From the NCBI GenBank assembly GCA_030248885.1, contig JARCMD010000147.1, positions 1 to 61,872 on the forward strand: 61,872 bases of DNA, written 5' to 3'. The notes beneath the pieces are model-generated. The model saw nothing but the letters and a program-made list of their open reading frames with translations, did no database searches and was not told where the DNA came from. This DNA comes from Leptolyngbyaceae cyanobacterium MP9P1.79. GTDB taxonomy: Bacteria > Cyanobacteriota > Cyanobacteriia > JARCMD01. A program made the position numbers and the translations under genes. This document shows positions 1-8,410 of the stretch, piece after piece. The first letter of the stretch is position 1, and each line of letters begins with the position of its first letter.

Positions 1-49
1 CCTACTCTGTCAACCCTAGTTGAGCAATTACCACGAATGATTAACTAGG

Positions 50-153
50 AGTCTGTCAATCATTAATTGACGGGTAGCTGAAAGCCGGGAGGTTAGTGGG
101 AGTTAAATTTTGAGGGTCTTCGACCCCTCAAAATTTTCTTGGCAGAACACTAG
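50..153. repeat. Dispersed repeat family 1, copy 1
   Basis: About 104 bp, nearly identical to 43719-43822. It contains the strong hairpin AATTTTGAGG-GTCTTCGACC-CCTCAAAATT and ends with AGAACACTAG, which runs directly into the family 2 repeat at 150. The ends are weakly inverted (start AGTCTGTCAA, end TTGGCAGAACACT). No open reading frame, so it behaves like a MITE or a dispersed hairpin element. Confidence 0.8.
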
Positions 154-246
154 TGCAGGCTGGTAGAAATAACTGAGCAGCACTCAAAACTCAGAACTCA
201 AAACTATCCCCTTAACTGGTCAGAAACTTCTGCCAAGCTGCACTAG
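150..246. repeat. Dispersed repeat family 2, copy 1 (inverted relative to the other copies)
   Basis: A 97 bp element bounded by CTAGTGCAGGCTGGTAGAA and the inverted form TTCTGCCAAGCTGCACTAG. The middle carries AACTCAGAACTCAAAAC. The same unit in the other orientation is at 40729-40815 and 46067-46155. Termini starting in CTAG suggest a MITE whose target may be CTAG or TA; that is inference. No coding potential. Confidence 0.8.
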
Positions 247-371
247 GTTTACCCCGTCTTAAAGACGTAACCGTAATAATGGAAAGGGCGATTCCGCTGC
301 GATCGGCCATTAACGCCGGTTGAGCATTCGCCTTCTCCGCTGTTCTACCCGTTCCCTTTACTAGCTGACTC

Positions 372-2114
372 ATGGCCCAGTCCCGACTGCAAAAGCTCGC
401 TGCCTACTTGCGTCCTCATCGACAGGTTGTTATTTCAGGCATTGCCGCCCTATTAATCGTCAACGTCCTAGCGGTCACCATTCCCCTCTTAATTCGTCAG
501 ATTGTTGATGATCTACAGCCACCCTTTAACTATCGGCAAGTGCTGTTCCAAGGACTATTGATCGTCGTGTTGGCTACGGCTATGTGGGGCATTCGGATGC
601 TGTCACGGGTTTTGCTATTTGGCGCGGGTCGGCAGGTCGAATTTGATTTGAAGCAGAAAATATTTGACCATCTGTTGATGATGGAGCCAGCGTACTTTGC
701 GGTCAACACCCCTGGAGATTTGATCAACCGCGCCACGAGTGATGTGGAAAATATTCGTCGATTAGTGGGCTTTGCGGTACTAAGCCTCGCCAATACGGTG
801 TTTGCCTACAGTTTGACACTGCCAGCGATGCTCAGAATCAATACACCGATTAGCTTACTCGTCATTTCCGTGTATCCTTTCATGCTGGTGTTGGTAAAGC
901 TATTTAGTGAGCGCCTCCGCACGGAGCAGATGCACGTCCAAGAAGAACTATCCAATATCAGTGAACTGATTCAAGAAGACATGAGTGGCATCGCATTGAT
1001 TAAAATATACGCTCAAGAAGAAAATGAGCGCAGCGCCTTCCGCATCATGAATCAGCGGCTGATCCATGCCAACCTGAGGTTGGCCAAAACGCGAAATATT
1101 CTGTTTCCAACCCTGATTGGCATCGCTAGTTTGAGTTTCTTGATTTTACTTTGGCAAGGCTCAGACGCGATCGTCCGAGGCGTTCTAACCGTAGGCGACT
1201 TTTTAGCGCTGTTACTCTACGTGCAGCAATTGGTGTTTCCCACTGCGTTATTAGGGTTCACCATCACGGCCTATCAGCGGGGTGAAGTGAGCATCGATCG
1301 GATTGAATCGATTCTGAAAGTGGAACCCCAGATTCAAGACGCACCCGATGCCGTGGGGCTAACAACGGTCAAGGGACAGTTGGAAGCGCGCCACCTCACT
1401 TACACCTACCCCGGAGCCACAACTCCCTCCCTCCAGGATGTCAACTTTTTGCTCCAGCCAGGAGAAACCGTGGCGATCGTCGGCCCCATTGGGTCTGGCA
1501 AATCCACCCTCGCCAATGCTCTCCCCCGGTTGCTAGATATTGCCCCCGATCAATTATTTCTGGATGGCCAGGATATTACTCACCTCAAGCTGCACGATTT
1601 GCGTGGCACGATCGCCTACGTCCCTCAAGACAGCTTCCTCTTTAGCACCACGATCAAAAACAATATTCGCTACGGCGATCCCGCTGCGGAACAGCCAGAA
1701 GTGGAATCTGCGGCAAAACAAGCCCAAATTCACCCCGAAATTCTCAACTTTCCCCAACAGTACAAGACGATCGTGGGAGAACGGGGCATCACTTTGTCTG
1801 GAGGACAGCGGCAACGCACCGCCCTCTCCCGCGCTTTGTTGGTCGATGCGCCAATCCTGGTGCTAGACGATGCCCTCTCCAGCGTGGACAACGAAACCGC
1901 CACTCAGATCCTGCGAAACCTCTCCGCCGGCACCCAACGTAAAACCGTCGTCTTCATTTCCCACCAGCTTTCCGCCGCTGCCCTAGCCGATCGCATTCTC
2001 GTGATGGACAACGGCCGCATTGCCCAATCAGGCACCCACGCAGAGCTACTCCAACAGCCTGGAATTTACCAATCCCTGTGGAACCAAAACAAATTAGAAG
2101 AAATGCTGAAATAG
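372..2114 (+). CDS. ABC exporter half-transporter, fused membrane and ATPase domains (MdlA/YheI/TM287-like)
   Basis: A 580-residue inner-membrane half transporter. The first ~310 residues form a six-helix type I exporter domain; the nucleotide-binding domain follows with Walker A GPIGSGKST (371-379), signature LSGGQ (475-479) and Walker B ILVLDD (495-500), then the D-loop SSVD. The catalytic glutamate after Walker B is aspartate (D500). In heterodimeric exporters this marks the subunit with the degenerate site, so the protein probably pairs with a partner encoded elsewhere; none is adjacent. The substrate, drug or lipid, cannot be told. The ATG follows a repeat-filled upstream region. Confidence 0.9.
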   Translation: MAQSRLQKLAAYLRPHRQVVISGIAALLIVNVLAVTIPLLIRQIVDDLQPPFNYRQVLFQGLLIVVLATAMWGIRMLSRVLLFGAGRQVEFDLKQKIFDHLLMMEPAYFAVNTPGDLINRATSDVENIRRLVGFAVLSLANTVFAYSLTLPAMLRINTPISLLVISVYPFMLVLVKLFSERLRTEQMHVQEELSNISELIQEDMSGIALIKIYAQEENERSAFRIMNQRLIHANLRLAKTRNILFPTLIGIASLSFLILLWQGSDAIVRGVLTVGDFLALLLYVQQLVFPTALLGFTITAYQRGEVSIDRIESILKVEPQIQDAPDAVGLTTVKGQLEARHLTYTYPGATTPSLQDVNFLLQPGETVAIVGPIGSGKSTLANALPRLLDIAPDQLFLDGQDITHLKLHDLRGTIAYVPQDSFLFSTTIKNNIRYGDPAAEQPEVESAAKQAQIHPEILNFPQQYKTIVGERGITLSGGQRQRTALSRALLVDAPILVLDDALSSVDNETATQILRNLSAGTQRKTVVFISHQLSAAALADRILVMDNGRIAQSGTHAELLQQPGIYQSLWNQNKLEEMLK

Positions 2115-2266
2115 CAGTGAGAGAGTATCCCTCGATACTCTTTTCCCTCCCACAAAAGTCTGAGAGTGCCAAGGACTCTTGTTGACAAGCGGCACTGCTC
2201 AACAGAAACCTAAGAGAGCCAGTCAACAAAGGTCTTCATACTCTCCAAATTTAATTGATACCGCCC

Positions 2267-2962
2267 CTACCTCAATTTCTTGTTCGCCTTTTCCTGCTTT
2301 AGCTCATCCCGCAGTATCGTTTGATAGGCCTTGGGCAATGCACTCGTCATAGAGTTATCCTCAATGCCATAGCCCAAACTTGTCCACGTACCAGAGAGAA
2401 CTTTTAGCACCTCGTTGACCTGACCCGCCCGTAGAAGTTGGGATAGATCAACTCCCCATGCTTGGGAGTCCTTGAGCCAGCGGTAAACCACCGTATCCTG
2501 AAATTCTGGCTCAAAGCTATAGGATTTCCACACTAAAAATCGGGATGGCTGGGGATGATAGCTATCGGCTTTTTCTAACCAAGTGGTTGTAATGAACTGG
2601 TAGCGTCCCGCCGCTGTCGTACAGTTGCCGATGTTCGGACCACCTGTAATCAGAATGCAACGATCGGGATGGGATCTCAAGTTATCCGTATAAGTGCCCC
2701 CATACAACAATCCGTAGGGCAGAGGGTCATTCGCCTCACTCACTGAAATCGTTCGCATTAGGGCACGAATATACGGATCGCCTCCCTGCATCACCAGAGG
2801 CGGGATTGAATTATTTGTGTTGGGAATATAAGTGCGTTGGACAGCAGAGGGCAGGAGGAATAGAGCCAATCCGATCGCAGCCAAAATTAGCACAAAGAGA
2901 CGTAGCGCCTCTCCTTGTAAAGCATTGTCTGATAATTTCTGTTTCCGACGGCGTAAAGGCAT
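2267..2962 (-). CDS. Membrane-anchored lambda-R-like lytic transglycosylase/muramidase (GH104-type)
   Basis: A 231-residue protein with a basic N-terminus, one hydrophobic segment (about 21-39) and an extracytoplasmic domain. The domain follows the order of phage lambda endolysin R: SEAND with the likely catalytic Glu76, then YGGTYTDNLRSHPDR, then the TAAGRYQF motif, and a C-terminal SGTWTSLGYG resembling the lambda block. The expected reaction is non-hydrolytic cleavage of the MurNAc-GlcNAc bond in peptidoglycan. No holin, spanin or phage gene is nearby, so it looks like a domesticated wall-remodelling enzyme held at the membrane by an uncleaved anchor. The fold assignment rests on motif order; the cell role is inferred. 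Confidence 0.75.
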   Translation of the reverse strand: MPLRRRKQKLSDNALQGEALRLFVLILAAIGLALFLLPSAVQRTYIPNTNNSIPPLVMQGGDPYIRALMRTISVSEANDPLPYGLLYGGTYTDNLRSHPDRCILITGGPNIGNCTTAAGRYQFITTTWLEKADSYHPQPSRFLVWKSYSFEPEFQDTVVYRWLKDSQAWGVDLSQLLRAGQVNEVLKVLSGTWTSLGYGIEDNSMTSALPKAYQTILRDELKQEKANKKLR

Positions 2963-3254
2963 AGAGCCAAGTAGGGAGCATCACAGAGTTGCGAACGCCT
3001 CTCTCCCACTGTCATGACCCTATTGCTTAGGCACTTCGAGACACGCAGTTAGGAAACGTTGCTAAACCTTAAAATCTGTAACCGAGCAACTTGCACCCAA
3101 TGCTTCAAATATCTATCGAGCCTCCCTCCAAACAGCAGTAGAGACGTGAGATTGTCCCCAGACGACTATCCAAACAGCACAGAAGGTAGAATTTGCAATT
3201 CTAAGATCATACCTAAGATAGAGGGCCTTTTCTAACCTTTCCAAAGTGAAGTTG

Positions 3255-3914
3255 TTAAGGAACGGTAGCAAAAAGTTCTTCTAATGGTTTCTGAGAAGCT
3301 TCTGAAGACGCAATAATTTCGACAACTTTATTTCGTGCTTCGGGCTGAAATAGCGCTTCCACACTAACTTGAGCCACCTTTGTCCGAGGAATGCTGCCCT
3401 CAAAGAGCGTATCAGCGCCCTGCATCAGCACGGGTTTGGTGTTATCTTCATTGAGCAATCCACCCGGACGCACGATCGTGTAAGGGACACCGCTGCGCTG
3501 AAGGTATTCCTCTGCTTGCTTCTTCCAAACTAAGATTAAGAAAAATAGATTTAACGGATGGAAGAATCGCGAAACGCAGAGGGAAGACACAAACACAAAG
3601 TGTTGAATCCCCGCTGCCTGAGCAGCATCGACTAAGTTTTTTGTGCCTTCGTAGTCCACTTTGTAGGGACCGGAGGGGTCAAAGCTGGGTTTGGCACCCG
3701 TCGCGCAGAGCAGAACCGTGCAGTCTGCGATCGCCTCCCGCAAACTCTCCGGCTGCAAAACGTCCCCCAGCACCAACTCTACTGGAGGCGGGAGGATTTC
3801 CTTTGCTTTGTCTAAATCTCGTACCAGTGCCCGCACAGGAATATTACGTCTCACTAACTCTTGCACAATTCGTCGTCCCGTTTCGCCCGTTGCTCCTGCC
3901 ACAAATGCTTTCAT
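3255..3914 (-). CDS. Atypical SDR / NAD(P)H-binding protein
   Basis: A 219-residue Rossmann protein. The N-terminal AGATGETGRRIVQEL is the glycine-rich dinucleotide-binding loop and VRALVRD follows as in the NmrA/YwnB/Tic62 group. YTIVRPGGLLNED in the second half is the usual atypical-SDR signature; the YxxxK catalytic pair is not obvious. Members bind NAD(P)H and act as oxidoreductases, regulators or assembly factors, so no reaction can be assigned. It stands alone on the minus strand. A second, longer relative lies at 35821-36708. Confidence 0.85.
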   Translation of the reverse strand: MKAFVAGATGETGRRIVQELVRRNIPVRALVRDLDKAKEILPPPVELVLGDVLQPESLREAIADCTVLLCATGAKPSFDPSGPYKVDYEGTKNLVDAAQAAGIQHFVFVSSLCVSRFFHPLNLFFLILVWKKQAEEYLQRSGVPYTIVRPGGLLNEDNTKPVLMQGADTLFEGSIPRTKVAQVSVEALFQPEARNKVVEIIASSEASQKPLEELFATVP

Positions 3915-4277
3915 AACGTCCCCTCAATAATCTTTAGTTATAGATCTAACAAAAAATGCTTTCACACACCAGCAGCCAAAGTAGCATTCTCATCAGGGTA
4001 AGTACTGAACAATGCCAAATTTGGACGGGCTGAATCAATAATTCCGTGATCTTGAGCATAGTGTGTTCCCAGAGTGCAAGGTATGCTGAATGAAAATCAT
4101 CCATAAGACAGGCTTTAGGAACAGATGCGGTTAACAATTTACACCTGTCATCCTGTAACTTGATTTCTTCCATGGATCTGAGCGAGATAGACTCTAGAGC
4201 GATCGATTTCTTCCTCCATCCAGATTTACCCGCAGGCTCACAATTAGTTACACCATCAGCAACTTAGGAAACGGTTC
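3915..4277. other. Intergenic region without a recognisable feature
   Basis: Divergent promoter region between the SDR gene and the DUF1997 gene. I see no repeat, RNA or convincing small gene. Just upstream of the downstream gene, AGGA at 4266-4269 can serve as ribosome binding site. Confidence 0.5.
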
Positions 4278-5006
4278 ATGCAGCTAAAATCTGAGCATTA
4301 TCAACTCGTTGAATCGTTGGAGATATCCCTGAGCGATCGGTTAGACGACCCTAACTCGAATGACACTAATCCAAGTGATTTGGCGATCGTTTCTTCTCAT
4401 ACTATAGAACCTGAAACCCTTGTGGCTGAAAGTGTAACTCAGTTTCATACCCACTTCGTTGGGGCTATGGAGCTTTATGGCGATCGGGAGACCGTTGCCA
4501 AGTATTTAGATGCCCATGCTGAGTGGTTCCACCGTTGCGCCCACCCCATGAAAGTGGAGCCGATCGGAGCCAATGGATACGCCCTTGTCATTGGCCGCTT
4601 TGGAGCCTTTGGCTACGATGTCGAACCCAAAATTGGACTCAATCTCCTCCCTGCCCAAAAAGGAGTTTATCGCATCGAGACGATTCCCGTTCCCAACTAC
4701 ACTCCACCCGGGTACGATGTTGATTTTCAGTCAGAGATGCAGCTTGTGGAGCAATCTGACGAGTTGGCAGCGGAAACCGTGACCCATGTAAAGTGGCATT
4801 TGGACTTGGTGGTTCGCATCCAATTTCCTAAGTTTATCCACGCCTTACCCGAAGCCGTAGTTCAGAAAACAGGCGATCGGCTCCTCTACCAAATTGTGCG
4901 GCAGGTTTCAAAGCGCTTGAGCCACAAAGTCCAAGAAGATTTCCACACCTCAACTGGGGCAACATTGCCGAAGTCCAAGCACAAGTGGTTCGGTTCTGCC
5001 AGCTAG
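4278..5006 (+). CDS. DUF1997 family protein
   Basis: A 242-residue soluble protein with no signal peptide or membrane segment. From about residue 55 it matches the cyanobacterial/plastid DUF1997 pattern: a START-like stretch LYGDRETVAKYLDAHAEWF, the block ANGYALVIGRFGAFGYDVEPKIGL and the C-terminal QIVRQVSKRLSHKVQEDFH. The first ~50 residues are acidic and probably disordered. The function is unknown; conservation in photosynthetic organisms is established for the family. The ATG is preceded by AGGA at suitable spacing. It appears to be a single gene. Confidence 0.8.
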   Translation: MQLKSEHYQLVESLEISLSDRLDDPNSNDTNPSDLAIVSSHTIEPETLVAESVTQFHTHFVGAMELYGDRETVAKYLDAHAEWFHRCAHPMKVEPIGANGYALVIGRFGAFGYDVEPKIGLNLLPAQKGVYRIETIPVPNYTPPGYDVDFQSEMQLVEQSDELAAETVTHVKWHLDLVVRIQFPKFIHALPEAVVQKTGDRLLYQIVRQVSKRLSHKVQEDFHTSTGATLPKSKHKWFGSAS

Positions 5007-5361
5007 TTTAAGCAGCAGTTAGGGACTCACAGTGAAATCAACCGATCGTTGGATAAGCTGGCGGTAGCTTCACCCATCGTTAACCAGAGGGATGTGTTAC
5101 GGTATTCGCCTCCCGCAGTCTACGATAACGATTTACTGTGGTTCACCCCAGGTTTGCTGAGCCGCAAACACCGATTTTTACAACATTCCCAACGGCAATA
5201 TTCCCAACGGCAACATGTGCCCGGACTTCCAATGTACATCTTTGGATCAGTTGCAAGTATTTCAAATATTTCTTAACATAGTTCGCATAAGCACAGGATG
5301 GGGAAACGTGCAAGAGTCCTCATTTAGCATTTCATAGATCTTTAGTCAGAGGACTGGGGCA
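5007..5361. other. Intergenic region, nothing recognised
   Basis: About 355 bp. It includes a short direct repeat (ATTCCCAACGGCAA, then TATTCCCAACGGCAA, near 5186-5214). An open frame at 5049-5276 has low-complexity, non-protein-like composition and I do not regard it as a gene. Confidence 0.4.
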
Positions 5362-5580
5362 ATGACCAACGAGCAAACATCTGATTTGAACGCCTTTTTG
5401 AACACCTTAAGAAATGGAATTTGGGTGCTGGGACTGTCGTCCTGGGTCTTTGGCATCACTGATCGGACGATCGCCACATTTTCCGATGGCTATCTCTCAG
5501 CGATCGATATTGTGCAACTCTCTACCGCATCCTTTTTCTTCGTAAGCTGGCTCTTTCTCAAGCCATCCTCCAAGGCTTGA
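5362..5580 (+). CDS. Small membrane protein of unknown function
   Basis: 72 residues with two hydrophobic segments (about 17-30 and 49-66) separated by a short polar loop containing TDRT. A purine-rich site (AGAGGACTGGGG) precedes the ATG. Composition and the two-helix layout look like a real small inner- or thylakoid-membrane protein. I do not recognise the family. It converges with the EI24 gene 47 bp downstream. Confidence 0.55.
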   Translation: MTNEQTSDLNAFLNTLRNGIWVLGLSSWVFGITDRTIATFSDGYLSAIDIVQLSTASFFFVSWLFLKPSSKA

Positions 5581-5627
5581 GTTATCCAAGATGTATCGTT
5601 CAAGATGCATCGTTCAAAATGTGAGCG

Positions 5628-6470
5628 CTAATCCTGGTCGCAGAACAGCAACGTTCCAGCGGCAACACAGATGGGAATGGTCAATAGATTCAGCAGCGGA
5701 ATATTGACCAAACCCAGACAAATGAGTCCAAAGCCAGCAGTAGTAGGCAGGTTGCGAAAAATTACACCCAACTTGGCTCGAAAGCTCAACCGCCTACGCT
5801 CCATTGTTGAATCGAGGAAATCCAAGCAAATCAGGGTTGTAGATAATGCCAATCCTCCTGCTGTGACTAAAAATGCACCAATGCCAGGAATTAGTCCCAA
5901 TAGTAGAACCAAGAGTCCCAAGCTGAGAGCGAAGAGCAGCTTTTTCACCTCAAACAGCAGCGATCGGCCCACATCTCGAAAAACCGACAATACTCCCGCC
6001 TCGATCGACGGCAATTGCCCCCGCTGTATCAGTTCTATTTCCTCTGAAAGCTTTCCATACCAGGGCGCACCCAGAACTACCCCAAACTGCACCAACAAAA
6101 ATGTAGTCAGGAGCAGTAAGCTGCCTGCAAATATAACTCGCAGGAGGATATCTACGGCGGCGGTTCCACCTGCCAGCCATAAAATAAAACCAGCTAACCA
6201 TTCTGGTGTTTTGGTGGCAAGTTGCGACAACAGGACAGGCAAATCTGATACCAGTTGTCCGATCGCTCGCCAACCTGGAATCACCAAACTTAGGTACAGA
6301 GCAATTCCTACAACCAAGTTAATGAATCCTGGAACCACAATGTAGCTCCACAACCGAGGAGTTTGCCGCAGCAGATTGAAGGCACGAAATGGATAACCTA
6401 CTCCGACAAAAAAGTCTTTGGGTCGAATCGCAGGTTTGGCGGCAGAAATGAGGTCGTCTGACATTTGCAA
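5628..6470 (-). CDS. EI24 domain membrane protein (CysZ-like)
   Basis: 280 residues, strongly hydrophobic, with about six membrane segments. The N-terminal block FFVGVGYPFRAFNLLRQTPRLWSY and the C-terminal half with LDFLDSTMERRRLSF are typical of EI24 (PF07264) proteins, the family that includes the sulfate permease CysZ. Family members are permease-like; sulfate transport here is not shown and no cys genes are nearby. The start MQMSDD agrees with the length of cyanobacterial homologues. The gene is monocistronic. Confidence 0.8.
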   Translation of the reverse strand: MQMSDDLISAAKPAIRPKDFFVGVGYPFRAFNLLRQTPRLWSYIVVPGFINLVVGIALYLSLVIPGWRAIGQLVSDLPVLLSQLATKTPEWLAGFILWLAGGTAAVDILLRVIFAGSLLLLTTFLLVQFGVVLGAPWYGKLSEEIELIQRGQLPSIEAGVLSVFRDVGRSLLFEVKKLLFALSLGLLVLLLGLIPGIGAFLVTAGGLALSTTLICLDFLDSTMERRRLSFRAKLGVIFRNLPTTAGFGLICLGLVNIPLLNLLTIPICVAAGTLLFCDQD

Positions 6471-6661
6471 TGCTAATGGTTTGAATGGGATTTGGCTAAT
6501 TCAGTAAATTTGTGCGGGACAGGTTCTACAAAATTGTCCAATAAAAGACGGCGTAACAACCTAATTTGCCCAAACTTCAGTCCCAAGAATTCTATTTTAC
6601 GAACCGATCGCCAGTGTAAGGTTTCCTGAGGATCGTGGGTCACATAATACACAACAGTCGT

Positions 6662-6760
6662 GCTGTAGGGGCGTTCGCGTAGCGTGTGCTTTGCACTTAG
6701 CAGTCGGCAAAAGGACATGATTGAGTTCAAAGGTTTTCGCCCGACTGCTTCGCCCTTACC
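6662..6760. repeat. Fragment of dispersed repeat family 3
   Basis: Contains TGTAGGGGCGTTCGCG and the sub-module TAGCGTGTGCTTTGCACTTAG, which recurs in both orientations at about 46292-46325 and 47661-47690, and ends with CTGCTTCGCCC. It fills the gap between the EI24 gene and dapB. The rest of the 6471-6861 gap holds nothing else I can name. Confidence 0.65.
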
Positions 6761-6861
6761 AAGTCGCTAACGTCCGCAAGTTATTTAATTCCTGCTCCTT
6801 AACGACTCAATGGCTAGGTAACCCGCGATAATGGATCACTGTTTACTGAATCCCTGAAACT

Positions 6862-7689
6862 ATGACAAATCAGTCTCCGATTCCCGTGCTGATCAATGGT
6901 GCCGCAGGCAAAATGGGGCGCGAGGTGATCAAAGCAGTTGCCCTAGCTGACGATATGAACTTAATTGGAGCGATCGATCGCAACCCCGAACATCAGGGGA
7001 AAGACGCAGGTGAATTGGCGGGAATTGCTCCCCTGGAAGTTCCAATCATGAGCGACTTTGAACCTATGCTAGCGATGACGGCTCAGGAAAAGCAATTGGG
7101 GGTAATGGTGGATTTTACCCATCCGTCATCAGTTTATGACAGTGTGCGATCGGCAATCGCCTACGGTGTGCGTCCCGTCGTTGGCACCACTGGCATTGAC
7201 CCCGCTCAACTGCAAAGGCTAGCAGAATTCGCCGATAAAGCCAGTACGGGTTGCCTCATAATTCCCAACTTCTCGATCGGCATGGTATTGCTACAACAGG
7301 CGGCGATCCAGGCTTCGCGATATTTTGATCATGTGGAAATCATTGAATTACACCACAATCAAAAAGCCGATGCTCCCAGCGGTACTGCCCTCCAAACCGC
7401 GCAGATCCTGGCAGAATTGGGCAAAACCTATAATCCGCCTCTCGTGGAAGAAACGGAAAAACTGGCAGGGGCGCGGGGCAGTTTAGCAGGGGAGGGAATT
7501 CGGATTCACAGCATTCGGTTACCAGGCTTAATTGCTCACCAAGAAGTGATGTTTGGTGCCCCTGGAGAACTGTATACCCTACGCCACGATACGAGCGATC
7601 GGGCCTGTTACATGCCCGGCGTGTTGCTAGCAATTCGCAAAGTGCTTCAACTTAAATCCCTGGTCTATGGATTAGAAAAGATTTTGTAG
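6862..7689 (+). CDS. dapB: 4-Hydroxy-tetrahydrodipicolinate reductase
   Basis: 275 residues, the usual length. DapB reduces 4-hydroxy-tetrahydrodipicolinate to tetrahydrodipicolinate with NAD(P)H in the lysine/diaminopimelate pathway. The N-terminal [12 protein letters not shown] is the dinucleotide-binding loop. VGTTGID lies near the cofactor, and the active-site signature [17 protein letters not shown] carries the His-His pair and catalytic lysine. The C-terminus is complete. Repeat families flank it on both sides and no other dap gene is adjacent. Confidence 0.97.
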   Translation: MTNQSPIPVLINGAAGKMGREVIKAVALADDMNLIGAIDRNPEHQGKDAGELAGIAPLEVPIMSDFEPMLAMTAQEKQLGVMVDFTHPSSVYDSVRSAIAYGVRPVVGTTGIDPAQLQRLAEFADKASTGCLIIPNFSIGMVLLQQAAIQASRYFDHVEIIELHHNQKADAPSGTALQTAQILAELGKTYNPPLVEETEKLAGARGSLAGEGIRIHSIRLPGLIAHQEVMFGAPGELYTLRHDTSDRACYMPGVLLAIRKVLQLKSLVYGLEKIL

Positions 7690-7825
7690 TTTGTGAGAAG
7701 TAAGCATTTGATAATGCTTTATGGGTCGCCGATTCTATGTGAACAAGGAGCTTAGCCCCGTTTAGGTTTGGCAGGGTGAGCAGGTTATCACACAAGTCAC
7801 GATTCTACGTTTACAAGAGGCTTAG

Positions 7826-7960
7826 GAGATTTCCGAGAAAGATGTTACCCCTGTAGGGGCGAAGCATCCGGCAGACAGAGCCTTGAATCGACTAGAAGGT
7901 CATTGCCTGGATGCTTCGCCCTTCCGGTGCCTAGTATAAGCTTTTCTAAAAATCTCCTTA
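7826..7960. repeat. Dispersed repeat family 3, complete copy
   Basis: 135 bp bounded by AGGAGATTTCCGAGAAAG and the inverted end TTTTCTAAAAATCTCCTTA. The core is a long hairpin between GGGGCGAAGCATCCGG and CCTGGATGCTTCGCCC. Close copies lie at 60010-60141 and, with internal variation, at 46205-46366 and 47621-47780. Non-coding, MITE-like. Confidence 0.85.
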
Positions 7961-8001
7961 AGCCCTTTGTTCGCCATTTAGAAGTTTCGTTGTACCCAAG
8001 A

Positions 8002-8041
8002 AAAATGCCTGACTCCATAAGCCCCCGGAGTCAGGCATTTT
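8002..8041. terminator. Perfect 14-15 bp hairpin terminator, bidirectional, no gene directly upstream
   Basis: AAATGCCTGACTCC (8003-8016) pairs perfectly with GGAGTCAGGCATTT (8027-8040) around a 10-base loop. U runs follow on both strands: TTTTCC on plus and TTTTTC on minus. It lies 310 bp after dapB, with a repeat between, and 370 bp before the next gene. It therefore may end an unannotated transcript rather than dapB. Confidence 0.8.
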
Positions 8042-8410
8042 CCACCAAAGACACTTTTCTAAACAGAAAAACCAAACAAAATTAGTTGCCCCCTAATTGC
8101 CTGATCCTTCCAAGCGTCTTCTTAGGAATTAATCTAATGATGCAATGTTCACGCCTAGAAAACTTCGCCACAACCACGCAACTTTTGCTAAGAGAATCTT
8201 AAAGTTTCTAACTCGAAATCCGTAGTTGTACGCCCCAGTTTTGTGAAGTAAGTTCGCAAATGTGAACATTTGAAGAGTCAGGTTTAATCTTGGCAGTTAC
8301 ATAGTTCAACTTTAGGAATGCTTGTCAAAATAGAATAACGTAAGGCATCCTATAACCCAATTCCAGACTCACAAATTGAAAACTGACAAATCACTAGTCA
8401 ACGCTTAGCC
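8042..8410. other. Intergenic region beyond the orphan terminator
   Basis: About 370 bp without a protein-like frame. It is AT-rich and contains no dispersed repeat. It could hold the promoter of the next gene, or a minus-strand small RNA ending at the hairpin at 8002-8041; no known RNA family was recognised. Confidence 0.4.

Noticed and set aside
3946-4173. 75-residue minus-strand frame near the SDR gene
   Set aside because: The composition (Cys, Trp and Leu runs at the end) is not protein-like, there is no ribosome site, and no family is recognised.
5049-5276. 75-residue plus-strand frame after DUF1997
   Set aside because: The repeated QHSQRQYSQRQH comes from a short DNA duplication and the frame has no homology features.
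5671-6345. 224-residue frame opposite the EI24 gene
   Set aside because: It is antisense to a well-supported membrane protein and is rich in Lys/Ser/Pro from the reverse complement of hydrophobic codons.
6473-6730. 85-residue minus-strand frame before dapB
   Set aside because: Part of it is family 3 repeat sequence.
7903-8085. 60-residue frame across the repeat and terminator
   Set aside because: It reads through a MITE-like repeat and a terminator hairpin.
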